From Microbacterium enclense (GTDB lineage: Bacteria > Actinomycetota > Actinomycetes > Actinomycetales > Microbacteriaceae): DNA of 64,000 nt. Position numbers and translations under genes: made by a program. This document shows positions 6,822-15,502 of the stretch, in pieces (position 1 is the first letter of the stretch; every line of letters starts with the position of its first letter). Location: assembly GCF_001456955.1 (NCBI RefSeq), contig NZ_KQ758467.1:685333-749332 (forward strand), in the 5' to 3' direction. The notes under the pieces are model-generated. The model saw nothing but the letters and a program-made list of their open reading frames with translations. It had not been told where the DNA came from and ran no database searches.

Positions 6822-8546
6822 ATGGCTTTGAAGATTTTCCGTCCCGCGAGCGCGATGGTGGCCGTGGCCGCCGTTCTGCTCGCCGGTGTGGTCGGTGCGT
6901 CACCGGCGTCAGCAGCGACGCGCCCGGCGGGCGACTACGTCATCGGGCTCGCCGACGGCGTCGACGCGGCCGCGCTCGCGGCGCGCTACGGCGTCGACGT
7001 CGACGACCGGTACACGGCCGCACTGAACGGCTTCGCAGCGAGCCTGACGGCCGAAGAAGCGACGGCACTGGCCAACGACCGCCGCGTCAGCATCCTGGCG
7101 GCCGATGTCGAGGTCGAGGGCTTCGCGCAGATGGACACCCCCACCCCCAGGACCGTGCAGGCCGACAAGGCGCCGGTCAACGCGGGCGACGGTGTGCAGA
7201 CGCCCTGGACCGGTCCTGCGGTCGCGGTGATCGACTCGGGCGTGAACCCCCACATCGACTACAACCTCGTCAAGGCGGTCAACTGCCTGGGCACCAGCGA
7301 CGAGCGCGACGGCAACGGTCACGGCACCGGCGTCTCGGGGTACATCGCGGCTTACGACAATGATTTCGGCACGGTCGGTGTCGCCCCCGGCGCGCCCATC
7401 TATTCGGTTCGCGTGATGGATGCCAAGAACAAGGGCACGCTTTCTTCGGTGCTCTGCGGTGTCGACTGGGTCGTCGCGAATGCAGCGACCTACAACATCA
7501 AGGTCGCCAACATGAGCCTCGGATTCGAAGGCGTCGACGACGGCAACTGCGGCTACTCCAACAGCGACGCGCTTCACCAGTCCATCTGCCGCCTGACGTC
7601 GCAGGGTGTCGTCGTGGTCTCGGGTGCCGGAAACGGTGCCACCGACCTCGGACGCGTCCTCCCCGGCTCGTACGACGAGGTGCTGGTGGCGACGAACATG
7701 GCGGACTACGACGGCAAGCCCGGCGGACTGGCCGCGAGCACCTGCGGCCTCTCCACCAAGGACGACTCGCCCTGGCTGAACACGAACTACGCCGTCTCCG
7801 ACGCCGACAAGGCCCACACGCTCGCCGCGCCCGGCACCTGCCCGTACACCACGCTGAAGGGCGACCGCTTCGGGTACATCCAGTCGGGCACGTCCATGGC
7901 GACCGCCGCCCTGAGTGGTGTCGTCCTGAACTGCTTCGCCACGGGGACCTGCTCCGGCATGACCACCCCGCAGGTCATCCAGCAGGTCATCGGTCAGGCG
8001 AAGGCAGCAGACGCGAAGGGTCACACCTGGTTCGGCAGCCCGTCGGCCGCCGGCTCCTCGCCGAGCAAGTACTACGGCTACCTCGCCACCGTCGCCCCCA
8101 CGGGCTCCGGCCCGGCGCCGACCCCGACGCCGACTGCCACGCCGACGCCGACCGCATCGCCCACGCCCACCGCATCGCCGACCCCGACGCGCACGCCGAC
8201 GCCGACTGCGACGCCGACTGCTTCGCCTACGCCGACGGCGTCGCCCACCCCGTCGAAGGACACGACCGCACCGACGACGTCGATCGTCAGCCCGACCACG
8301 GGCACGACGATCACCGGACGCGGCGACCTCGTCGCCTCGGCGAGCGACAACGTCGGTGTGACCGGTGTCAGCTTCTGGGCGGGCTCGACCAAGCTCGGTG
8401 ATGCCGTGCGCGGCAGCGACGGACTCTGGCGCACCACGCTCGACGCCAGCCAGTACCCCAAGGGTCGCTACCAGATCCGCTCGCGCGCCGTGGATGCGGC
8501 CGGCAACATCGGGTGGAGCCCGATCGTGACGATCGCGGTCGGCTGA
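6822..8546 (+). CDS. secreted subtilisin-like (S8) serine protease with Ig-like C-terminus
   Basis: The 574-residue precursor has a Sec signal peptide (cleavage near ASPASAA, residues 26-32) and an inhibitor-I9-like propeptide (AGDYVIGLADG to about residue 105). The peptidase S8 domain has Asp138 (VIDSGVN), His167 (NGHGTGVSG), the oxyanion region VVSGAGNG and Ser358 (SGTSMATAALSG). A Pro-Thr linker of PTPTATPTPTA repeats (about residues 428-483) leads to a C-terminal Ig-like domain (SDNVGVTGVSFWAG ... VDAAGNIGW) that probably binds substrate or cell wall. All three catalytic residues are present, so it should be active outside the cell. The ATG at 6822 follows the ribosome site GAGGGTTGAGGG; in-frame codons further upstream encode only arginine-rich non-homologous sequence. 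Confidence 0.92.
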   Translation: MALKIFRPASAMVAVAAVLLAGVVGASPASAATRPAGDYVIGLADGVDAAALAARYGVDVDDRYTAALNGFAASLTAEEATALANDRRVSILAADVEVEGFAQMDTPTPRTVQADKAPVNAGDGVQTPWTGPAVAVIDSGVNPHIDYNLVKAVNCLGTSDERDGNGHGTGVSGYIAAYDNDFGTVGVAPGAPIYSVRVMDAKNKGTLSSVLCGVDWVVANAATYNIKVANMSLGFEGVDDGNCGYSNSDALHQSICRLTSQGVVVVSGAGNGATDLGRVLPGSYDEVLVATNMADYDGKPGGLAASTCGLSTKDDSPWLNTNYAVSDADKAHTLAAPGTCPYTTLKGDRFGYIQSGTSMATAALSGVVLNCFATGTCSGMTTPQVIQQVIGQAKAADAKGHTWFGSPSAAGSSPSKYYGYLATVAPTGSGPAPTPTPTATPTPTASPTPTASPTPTRTPTPTATPTASPTPTASPTPSKDTTAPTTSIVSPTTGTTITGRGDLVASASDNVGVTGVSFWAGSTKLGDAVRGSDGLWRTTLDASQYPKGRYQIRSRAVDAAGNIGWSPIVTIAVG

Positions 8547-8553
8547 CCCTCTG

Positions 8554-8597
8554 ACGACAACGGCGGGTGACACTCCGGTGTCGCCCGCCGTTGTCGT
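8554..8597 (+). terminator. terminator of the S8 protease gene
   Basis: ACGACAACGGCGGG (8554-8567) and CCCGCCGTTGTCGT (8584-8597) form a perfect 14-bp stem just after the stop codon. The loop can itself pair (ACAC/GTGT). Confidence 0.85.
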
Positions 8598-8612
8598 TCC
8601 CGCGGCCGCGGT

Positions 8613-8804
8613 GCTTCGATCCGGTGGCGTCGGTGCGGATACCGGCACCTCTCGCGCGATGGCGGAGATGCCGGGCGCTTCGATCCGGCGGTGTCGCTGC
8701 GGATGCCGGCGTCTCTCCAGCGGTGACGGAGATGCCGGGCGCTTCGATCCGGCGGTGTCGCTGCGTGTATCGGCAGCTGTCCCGCGGTGGCGGGGATGCC
8801 AAGC
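8613..8804. repeat. 64-bp tandem repeat, about three copies
   Basis: GCTTCGATCCGG(C/T)GG recurs at 8613, 8677 and 8741, exactly 64 bp apart, with flanking GGAGATGCCGGGC and GTGTCGCTGCG also repeated. Copies two and three are nearly identical and copy one is diverged. The array fills the gap between the protease terminator and the convergent fpg gene. No gene is supported in 8547-8898. Confidence 0.85.
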
Positions 8805-8898
8805 GGATGACCGCGAGGTCTCCGGACCGCAATGGTGGTCTCGTCGCTGACCGGACGAAGTCTCCTGGAAGCTGGAACCGGTGGACAGCGTCGCCGCG

Positions 8899-9762
8899 CT
8901 ACTTCAGCAGGCGCGACAACCGGCGGTCGGCGAGCAGCTTGCCGCCGGTCTGACACGTCGGGCAGTACTCGAGCGAGTTGTCGGCGAAGAAGACACTTCG
9001 CACCTCGTCGCCGCACACCGGGCACGCCTCGCCGCGCCGCCCGTGCACGCGCATGCCGCGGCGCTTGGCATCCTTCAGCTCCGCCGGCGGCTTGCCGCGG
9101 GCAGCCTCGATCGCTTCGGTGAGGGTGGTGGTCATCGCCGTGAAGAGGCGGTCGACCTCATCGTCGGTGAGGGTGGCGGCGAGGGCGTAGGGCGACATCT
9201 TCGCCGCGTGGAGGATATCGTCGGAGTAAGCGTTGCCCACGCCCGCGATGATCGACTGGTCGCGCAGCACGCCCTTGATCTGCGTGCGCCGACCGGTGAG
9301 CAGCGCGCCGAACTCCGCCCGGCCGAAATCGTCGTCGAGCGGGTCGGGTCCGAGGCGCGCGATGCCGGTCACCTCGGCCGGGTCGGTCACGGCGTACACG
9401 GCGAGCGACTTCTTCGTTCCCGCCTCGGTGAGGTCGAACCCCGAGCCGTCGTCGAAGCCCACCCGTAGGGCGATGGGCGTTTTGCCCGGCTTTATCAGCG
9501 TCGTGGGCAGCGCGTCGTACCACCGCAGCCAACCGGCCTTCGCCAGGTGGAACACGAGATGGATGCCGCCGTCGGTGGCGATGTCGACGAACTTGCCGTG
9601 CCGCTCGACGCCGGTCACCTGCGCGCCGACGAGATCGGTCAGGGGAGGGGAGTACGTCTTCAGGGCGTTGATGGCCGACACGGTGGCCTTGTCGACGCGC
9701 AGCCCCGCGAGGCGGCCCCGCAGGAACTCGACGAGCCCTTCGACCTCTGGCATCTCCGGCAT
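8899..9762 (-). CDS. Fpg/Nei family DNA glycosylase
   Basis: The 287-residue base-excision repair enzyme removes oxidised bases and nicks the abasic site. It begins M-PEMPEVEG, placing the catalytic proline at the mature N-terminus and Glu next to it; this fixes the start. A conserved lysine occurs in ERHGKFVDI, and the helix-two-turn-helix has GVGNAYSDDILHAAKMSP. The C-terminal zinc finger carries four cysteines (CPVCGDEV ... EYCPTCQ) and ends in GGKLLADRRLSRLLK. Substrate preference (8-oxoG or oxidised pyrimidines) cannot be decided. It stands alone, divergent from the DUF559 gene. Confidence 0.92.
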   Translation of the reverse strand: MPEMPEVEGLVEFLRGRLAGLRVDKATVSAINALKTYSPPLTDLVGAQVTGVERHGKFVDIATDGGIHLVFHLAKAGWLRWYDALPTTLIKPGKTPIALRVGFDDGSGFDLTEAGTKKSLAVYAVTDPAEVTGIARLGPDPLDDDFGRAEFGALLTGRRTQIKGVLRDQSIIAGVGNAYSDDILHAAKMSPYALAATLTDDEVDRLFTAMTTTLTEAIEAARGKPPAELKDAKRRGMRVHGRRGEACPVCGDEVRSVFFADNSLEYCPTCQTGGKLLADRRLSRLLK

Positions 9763-9887
9763 GCGCCCATCGTGTCACGCCCCTCCGACATGGGACGAGG
9801 CCTTGCGTGGCGGCTGGTGCGTTCGGGGCAGAGTGGTGGTTCACCGTGCGGCCTGCAGAACGCCGTCGCAACACATACGTCGCACGC

Positions 9888-9971
9888 GACATAACGCAGG
9901 AATTCCATCCCAGTTCCCCCACGCGCGGGCCACGCGGCTGCCTGCGCGGCCCGCTTTTCCTGCGTCGTGTC
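9888..9971. repeat. 84-bp inverted-repeat element, copy 1
   Basis: GACATAACGCAGGAA (9888-9902) and TTCCTGCGTCGTGTC (9957-9971) are 15-bp terminal inverted repeats matching at 13 positions. The interior contains a second imperfect inverted pair (GCGGGCCACGCGG / CCTGCGCGGCCCGC). It lies in the 301-bp divergent region between the Fpg and DUF559 genes; nothing else is recognisable there. Confidence 0.8.
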
Positions 9972-10063
9972 CGGTTCCTCCCCGGGACCGCAATTCGTGG
10001 AGCAGTGCACGATTCCGGCCACGACGCACGGCGAGGAGGGGCGAGATCATTCATCGTCGTCCG

Positions 10064-10927
10064 ATGGAGAACCAACACCCGCCGGCATTCCCGCTCGACA
10101 CGGTCATGTCATACGCCGAACTGCGCGCGGCCGGGGCGACTCGTGCCGGTATTCGCGAAGCCCTGGCGACCGGGGCCCTGCGCCGTGCGCGGCGCGATGT
10201 CTACGTCGGCGGTGGAGTCCACGAAACCGTCGTCGCGGCTCAACGTGTCGGCGGTCGATTGGATTGCATCTCGGCCGTCGCGGCGGCCGGGGTCTTCGTT
10301 CTCGATCGCTCGAGCCTTTATGTACAGGTGGAGCCGACTCATTCGCGACTACGCTCGCCGACTTCGCGTCGCCGCAGCCTGACCGCCGCGTCGGACGTGG
10401 TCGTGCATTGGCGGCATAGTGAGCGGGGTGCCGCGCACTCGATTCCTCTCACGGAGGCATTGGCCGTCGCCGTCCGGTGCCAAGGGCGCAGAGCCTCGAT
10501 CGCGATGCTCGACAATGCGCTGTACCAATGCCTCATCGATGAGGCCGACCTAGGGGATCTGTTCGCGGGCCTTCCCTCGAAGTACGCAGCTCTACGGCCG
10601 CTCCTCGACGGTCGCGCCGAGGCGGGCTCCGAGAGCATCGCGCGTTTGCTGCTCAAGAACCTGGGCTGTTCTGTGCAGGTGCAGGTGCAGATCGACGGCG
10701 TCGGCCGTGTGGATCTGCTCATAGACGGCTGGATCGTCGTCGAGTGCGACAGTCGAGCACACCATGCCGGGTGGGAGGCGCAGGAGCGGGATCGGCTGCG
10801 CGATCTTCTGCTGGCTGAGCGGGGGTATGTCGTCATCCGACCGACGGCGAGCATGATTTTCAGCGACCCGAAACTTTTGCGCCGTGCCGTGCATGGCCTC
10901 AGATCCTCCGCTGCCGTTCACCGCTGA
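10064..10927 (+). CDS. AbiEi-like N-terminus with DUF559 endonuclease-like domain
   Basis: This 287-residue protein has two parts. Residues 1 to about 60 look like a winged-helix of the AbiEi antitoxin type (SYAELRAAGATRAGIREALATGALRRARRDVYV). Residues from about 190 on form a DUF559 (Vsr-like, PD-(D/E)XK superfamily) fold with VDLLIDGWIVVECDSRAHHAGWEAQERDRLRD, in which the Asp, the Glu-Cys-Asp and the later AERGYVVIRPTASMIF strand are all present. Such proteins are common as single copies in actinobacteria and have no established function. The start is uncertain: a purine-rich GAGGAGGGG lies some 24 bp upstream, and the ATG at 10106 is an alternative. Inverted-repeat elements lie on both sides, one starting two bases after the stop. 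Confidence 0.75.
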   Translation: MENQHPPAFPLDTVMSYAELRAAGATRAGIREALATGALRRARRDVYVGGGVHETVVAAQRVGGRLDCISAVAAAGVFVLDRSSLYVQVEPTHSRLRSPTSRRRSLTAASDVVVHWRHSERGAAHSIPLTEALAVAVRCQGRRASIAMLDNALYQCLIDEADLGDLFAGLPSKYAALRPLLDGRAEAGSESIARLLLKNLGCSVQVQVQIDGVGRVDLLIDGWIVVECDSRAHHAGWEAQERDRLRDLLLAERGYVVIRPTASMIFSDPKLLRRAVHGLRSSAAVHR

Positions 10928-10928
10928 G

Positions 10929-11011
10929 GACACGACACAGGAAACGTGTGCGGAGCGGTCTTCAGGGGTGCGGTCAGGGCCCACCGACCACCGGAATTCC
11001 TGCGTTGTGTC
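10929..11011. repeat. 83-bp inverted-repeat element, copy 2
   Basis: GACACGACACAGGAA (10929-10943) and TTCCTGCGTTGTGTC (10997-11011) bound this element, which begins directly behind the DUF559 stop codon. The ends match copy 1 at 13-14 of 15 positions. Confidence 0.8.
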
Positions 11012-11078
11012 TCTCAGCGACCTTCAGCGGAGTCGGCGCTGTGACGTTTTCGGAGATGGGGTCACAGCTGCCGGCGCA

Positions 11079-11161
11079 TACACAACGCAGGAGAGTGGCG
11101 ACGTAGGACTGCCGTGCCATTTGACGGCGCCGCGAGAAGCGCGGTTTCCCTGCGTGATGTC
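11079..11161. repeat. 83-bp inverted-repeat element, copy 3
   Basis: TACACAACGCAGGAG (11079-11093) and TCCCTGCGTGATGTC (11147-11161) are diverged versions of the same termini at the same 83-bp spacing, 67 bp after copy 2. Confidence 0.7.
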
Positions 11162-11176
11162 GCCGCGGTAGAACGG

Positions 11177-11212
11177 CGACGCCCGCACGAACGGTCGGTC
11201 GTGCGGGCGTCG
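11177..11212 (-). terminator. trpS terminator
   Basis: CGACGCCCGCACGA (11177-11190) pairs perfectly with TCGTGCGGGCGTCG (11199-11212). This 14-bp stem with an 8-nt loop lies just downstream of the minus-strand trpS stop. Confidence 0.85.
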
Positions 11213-11222
11213 AGCGAGCAGG

Positions 11223-12236
<1,014 letters not shown>

Positions 12237-12325
12237 CTAGGCGTCGGCGCACAACCGCCGCGGCGCGCGGGCGCTGCGACAGGTGACGCGGGCGCTATGA
12301 CGCGTGCACGCGGGCTCTGCGCCGG

Positions 12326-12410
12326 CCAGCGTTGTGTGAACACGGCACCGCTCGGGCGGCGACGCGAGAACGCGGGCGCCGCTCGGTCGCTGACGATACG
12401 TGAACGCTGG
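12326..12410. repeat. 85-bp stretch with short inverted termini
   Basis: CCAGCGTT (12326-12333) and AACGCTGG (12403-12410) bound 85 bp in the trpS/exonuclease III gap. The inside holds two related segments, CACCGCTCGGGCGGC and GCGCCGCTCGGTCGC. The spacing is close to that of the 9.9-11.2 kb elements but the termini differ. Confidence 0.45.
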
Positions 12411-12423
12411 ACGCGCCCGCGGG

Positions 12424-13272
12424 TCAGCGCCCGAGCGTGTAGTCGACGATGACGGGGGAGTGATCGCTCCAGCGGGTGTCGTACGACGGTGCTCGATCGA
12501 CGCGGTAGTCGGTGACGCGCTCCGCGAGGGCAGGGGTGACGACGTGGTAGTCGATGCGCCAGCCCGAGTCGTTGTCGAACGCCTTGCCGCGCATCGACCA
12601 CCACGTGTACGGACCCTCGACGTCGCCGGCGTGACGACGCCCCACGTCGACCCACCCGAGACCCGTGCCGGTGGAGCCGTCGACGCCCTCTACCTGCTCG
12701 CCGGCGGAACCGAAGAAGCGATCGAAGTACGCGCGCTCGCGGGGCAGGAAGCCGGCGTTCTTGCGATTGCCGCGCCAGTTCTTGATGTCGAGCTCGCGGT
12801 GGCCCACGTTGAGGTCGCCCATGACCACCGCGAGCTCGGTCGTCGCGCCGAGCTCGGTGAGGCGTTGCTCCATGGCATCGAGAAAGAGCCACTTCGCGTC
12901 TTGCTTGGGCGTATCGACCTCGCCGCTGTGCACGTAGGCGCTGATGACCGTGACGGTCTCACCGTCGATGTCGAAGTCGGTCTCGATCCAGCGGCCGGAG
13001 GCGTCGAGCGGCTCGGGACCGAGGTGGGTTCGCGTCTCGACACCGGGGAGGCGGCTGATGATCGCCACGCCCGCTCGGCCCTTCTGCAGCGACTCGTCGT
13101 TGACGATCTGCCATCCCGGCAGCGCCTCGGCAAGTTGCTCTGCGGTGGCCCGCACCTCTTGCAGGGCGACGATGTCGGCCCCGGAGGACTCGAGCCACTC
13201 GCTCATTCCCTTGCGGACGGCGGCACGGATGCCATTGACGTTGACGGAGACGATACGCACGGAACGAGCCAC
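12424..13272 (-). CDS. xth: exodeoxyribonuclease III (AP endonuclease)
   Basis: The 282-residue endonuclease/exonuclease/phosphatase-fold enzyme cleaves abasic sites and has 3'-5' exonuclease activity in base-excision repair. Motifs in order: RIVSVNVNGIRAA, the metal ligand in VALQEVRATA, catalytic VISAYVHSGEVDTPKQDAKW, VVMGDLNVGHRELDIKN, and C-terminal YDTRWSDHSPVIVDY with the general-base His. All key residues are intact. It is not linked to the Fpg gene but would act after it in the same repair path. Confidence 0.94.
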   Translation of the reverse strand: MARSVRIVSVNVNGIRAAVRKGMSEWLESSGADIVALQEVRATAEQLAEALPGWQIVNDESLQKGRAGVAIISRLPGVETRTHLGPEPLDASGRWIETDFDIDGETVTVISAYVHSGEVDTPKQDAKWLFLDAMEQRLTELGATTELAVVMGDLNVGHRELDIKNWRGNRKNAGFLPRERAYFDRFFGSAGEQVEGVDGSTGTGLGWVDVGRRHAGDVEGPYTWWSMRGKAFDNDSGWRIDYHVVTPALAERVTDYRVDRAPSYDTRWSDHSPVIVDYTLGR

Positions 13273-13373
13273 CCGACGAGCCTAACCGCGACCTCCGACA
13301 TCGCTCCCGGCGCGGCCGCCCCGTCGTGGCATCCCTGCACGCCATCCATGCAACGGGCGGGCCGGGGCGGAGG

Positions 13374-14573
13374 TCATTCCGGGATCAGCGACGCGCGCCG
13401 CGGTGCCGGCACGTCGGCTTCGGCGCGGGCGAGCGTCTTCTCGGCGGCCGTGAGCCGCCGGCGTGCCCGCCAACGCCACGGCCAGCGCGCGAGGGCGAGT
13501 GCCTTCTCGGCCTCGCGCACGCCCACCTGCGCCGCGATCACCAGCGCCGCCTGCTCCATCGCACGGCGGTCTTCGGGGGAGCGCAACGGCACGTCGTTGT
13601 CGCCGGCCGCGACGGCGATCCACGCGGCCGAGACCAGGATGACGATGCCGATGAAGCGGAACCACAGCAGGAACCCGATGAGCACCGTGAACGTCGACAG
13701 CAGCGGATTGGTGGGGGTGTAGACGACGAGGAAGCCCGCTCCGACCTGCAGCAGCACCATGCCCGTGGCTCCGACGAGGGCACCGGGCCACGCGCGCCGC
13801 CACGACAGCGTCGTTCCCGTGAGGAAGCGGAACAGCGCGGCGAGGGCGACGGTGTTGATGCCGAAGGCGACGACGAGCGACACCGCCCGCGCCCCGAGGA
13901 TCCACCCGGCCGTCTCGCGATCCCAGCCGATGAGGCTGAAGACGAGGTCGATCGCCCCGGTTGTCACGGTGCCCAGCAGAGCGCCGACCAGCAGCGAGAC
14001 GCCGAAGAGCACCGACGCCAGGAAGTCGCGCGCCTTCAACATGACGTAGTTGCGCATGTCGAAGGGCAGCCCGAAGGTGTCGCGCACGGCGCGGCGGGTG
14101 AAGGTGACGAACCCGATGGCCGTCCAGATGACGACGACGACGGCGACGCTTCCGGTGATGGTGAGCAGGCTGCCGCTCTGCTGCGTCGCCTCCTCGACCT
14201 GTTCGGGTTTGACGAGACCGTTCTCGCTGATCAGGCCCGGGATGTAGCTGTTGACGATGCGGATGAGCCCCTCGACCGCCATGCGGCTCCCGCCGAGCCA
14301 GAGACCGACCGCCGCGAAGGCCAGGTACAGCGCCGAGAACACGGCGAACAGCGCCTGATAACTCATCCCCGCCGCCAGCAGGAAGCCGTTGTGCTGCAGG
14401 AAGTGGCGCCACACCCGGATCGGAAACCACTGCGCGATCCTCGCCGCACGGGCGATGGGCTGATCGAGGCGGTCGCGAACGGCGGACTGGGCCGCCTCGA
14501 ACCGGGCGCGCAGCGGAGCCTCGTCGTCGCGGACCGCGGGCAGCGGGCGCGCGTCGTGGCTGGTCTCGGTCAC
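13374..14573 (-). CDS. YihY/BrkB family membrane protein
   Basis: The 399-residue protein belongs to the YihY/virulence factor BrkB family. The typical opening WFPIRVWRHFLQHNGFLLAAGMSYQALFA is near residue 55, with about six membrane segments up to residue 325. A cytoplasmic tail follows, predicted helical and rich in Arg/Ala (EAEKALALARWPWRWRARRRLTAAEKTLARAEAD). Members are often mislabelled as ribonuclease BN; their function is not established. Its stop lies about 100 bp before the exonuclease III start on the same strand, so the two could share a transcript. Confidence 0.88.
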   Translation of the reverse strand: MTETSHDARPLPAVRDDEAPLRARFEAAQSAVRDRLDQPIARAARIAQWFPIRVWRHFLQHNGFLLAAGMSYQALFAVFSALYLAFAAVGLWLGGSRMAVEGLIRIVNSYIPGLISENGLVKPEQVEEATQQSGSLLTITGSVAVVVVIWTAIGFVTFTRRAVRDTFGLPFDMRNYVMLKARDFLASVLFGVSLLVGALLGTVTTGAIDLVFSLIGWDRETAGWILGARAVSLVVAFGINTVALAALFRFLTGTTLSWRRAWPGALVGATGMVLLQVGAGFLVVYTPTNPLLSTFTVLIGFLLWFRFIGIVILVSAAWIAVAAGDNDVPLRSPEDRRAMEQAALVIAAQVGVREAEKALALARWPWRWRARRRLTAAEKTLARAEADVPAPRRASLIPE

Positions 14574-14715
14574 CCGTCGAGCCTACTGAGTGGATGCCGC
14601 GCCGCTCGGCGCCTCTGCACAGCTCCGGCGGCGCTGGCATCAACGCCGAACGGCGGGGCACCGACCCTGCGACGAGCTCAGGGACAGGCGCACCCGCCGT
14701 TCGAGAGGGGAGGGG

Positions 14716-15501
14716 TCAGCGACCGCCGCGCAGCACGGCCTGCTTGACCTCGGCGATGGCCTTGGTGACCTCGATGCCGCGGGGGCACGCCTCGGTGCAG
14801 TTGAACGTCGTGCGGCAGCGCCACACACCCTCTTTGTCGTTGAGGATGTCGAGGCGCACGTCTCCGGCGTCGTCGCGCGAGTCGAAGATGAAGCGGTGCG
14901 CGTTGACGATCGCGGCGGGGCCGAAGTACTGCCCGTCGGTCCAGAAGACGGGGCACGACGAGGTGCACGCGGCGCACAGGATGCACTTGGTGGTGTCGTC
15001 GAAGACCTCGCGGTCGACGATCGACTGCACGCGCTCCTTGCCCGGCTCGGGCTTCGAGTTCGAGATGAGGAAGGGCTGCACCTCGCGGTAGGAGGCGAAG
15101 AACGGCTCCATGTCGACGATGAGGTCCTTCTCGAGCGGCAGACCCTTGATCGCCTCGACGTAGATCGGCTGCGAGATGTCGAGGTCTTTGATCAGCGTCT
15201 TGCAGGCCAGGCGGTTGCGGCCGTTGATGCGCATGGCATCCGATCCGCAGATGCCGTGGGCGCAAGAGCGGCGGAACGACAGCGAGCCGTCGACCTCCCA
15301 CTTGATCTTGTGCAGCGCGTCGAGCACGCGGTCGGTGGAATACAGCTCCACGTCGTAGTCGACCCAGCGCGGCTCATCGTCGACCTCGGGGTCGAAGCGG
15401 CGGATGTTGAAGGTCACCAGGAACGACTGGATGCCGGTGTCTTCGGGGGTCTGCTCGACCTCGTCGGAGACGTCGACGTTCTCGAGAACGGTGGATGCCA
15501 T
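14716..15501 (-). CDS. sdhB: succinate dehydrogenase iron-sulfur subunit
   Basis: The 261-residue electron-transfer subunit of complex II carries all three clusters. The [2Fe-2S] cysteines are in CAHGICGSDAMRINGRNRLAC, the [4Fe-4S] set in CILCAACTSSCPVFW, and the [3Fe-4S] set in CRTTFNCTEACPRGIEVTKA. It passes electrons from SdhA to the quinone site made with SdhC/SdhD on the cytoplasmic face of the membrane. The ATG at 15501 is one base from the sdhA stop. It is the last gene of sdhCDAB; a degenerate REP-like sequence (about 14670) lies downstream. Confidence 0.97.
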   Translation of the reverse strand: MASTVLENVDVSDEVEQTPEDTGIQSFLVTFNIRRFDPEVDDEPRWVDYDVELYSTDRVLDALHKIKWEVDGSLSFRRSCAHGICGSDAMRINGRNRLACKTLIKDLDISQPIYVEAIKGLPLEKDLIVDMEPFFASYREVQPFLISNSKPEPGKERVQSIVDREVFDDTTKCILCAACTSSCPVFWTDGQYFGPAAIVNAHRFIFDSRDDAGDVRLDILNDKEGVWRCRTTFNCTEACPRGIEVTKAIAEVKQAVLRGGR

Positions 15502-15502
15502 C

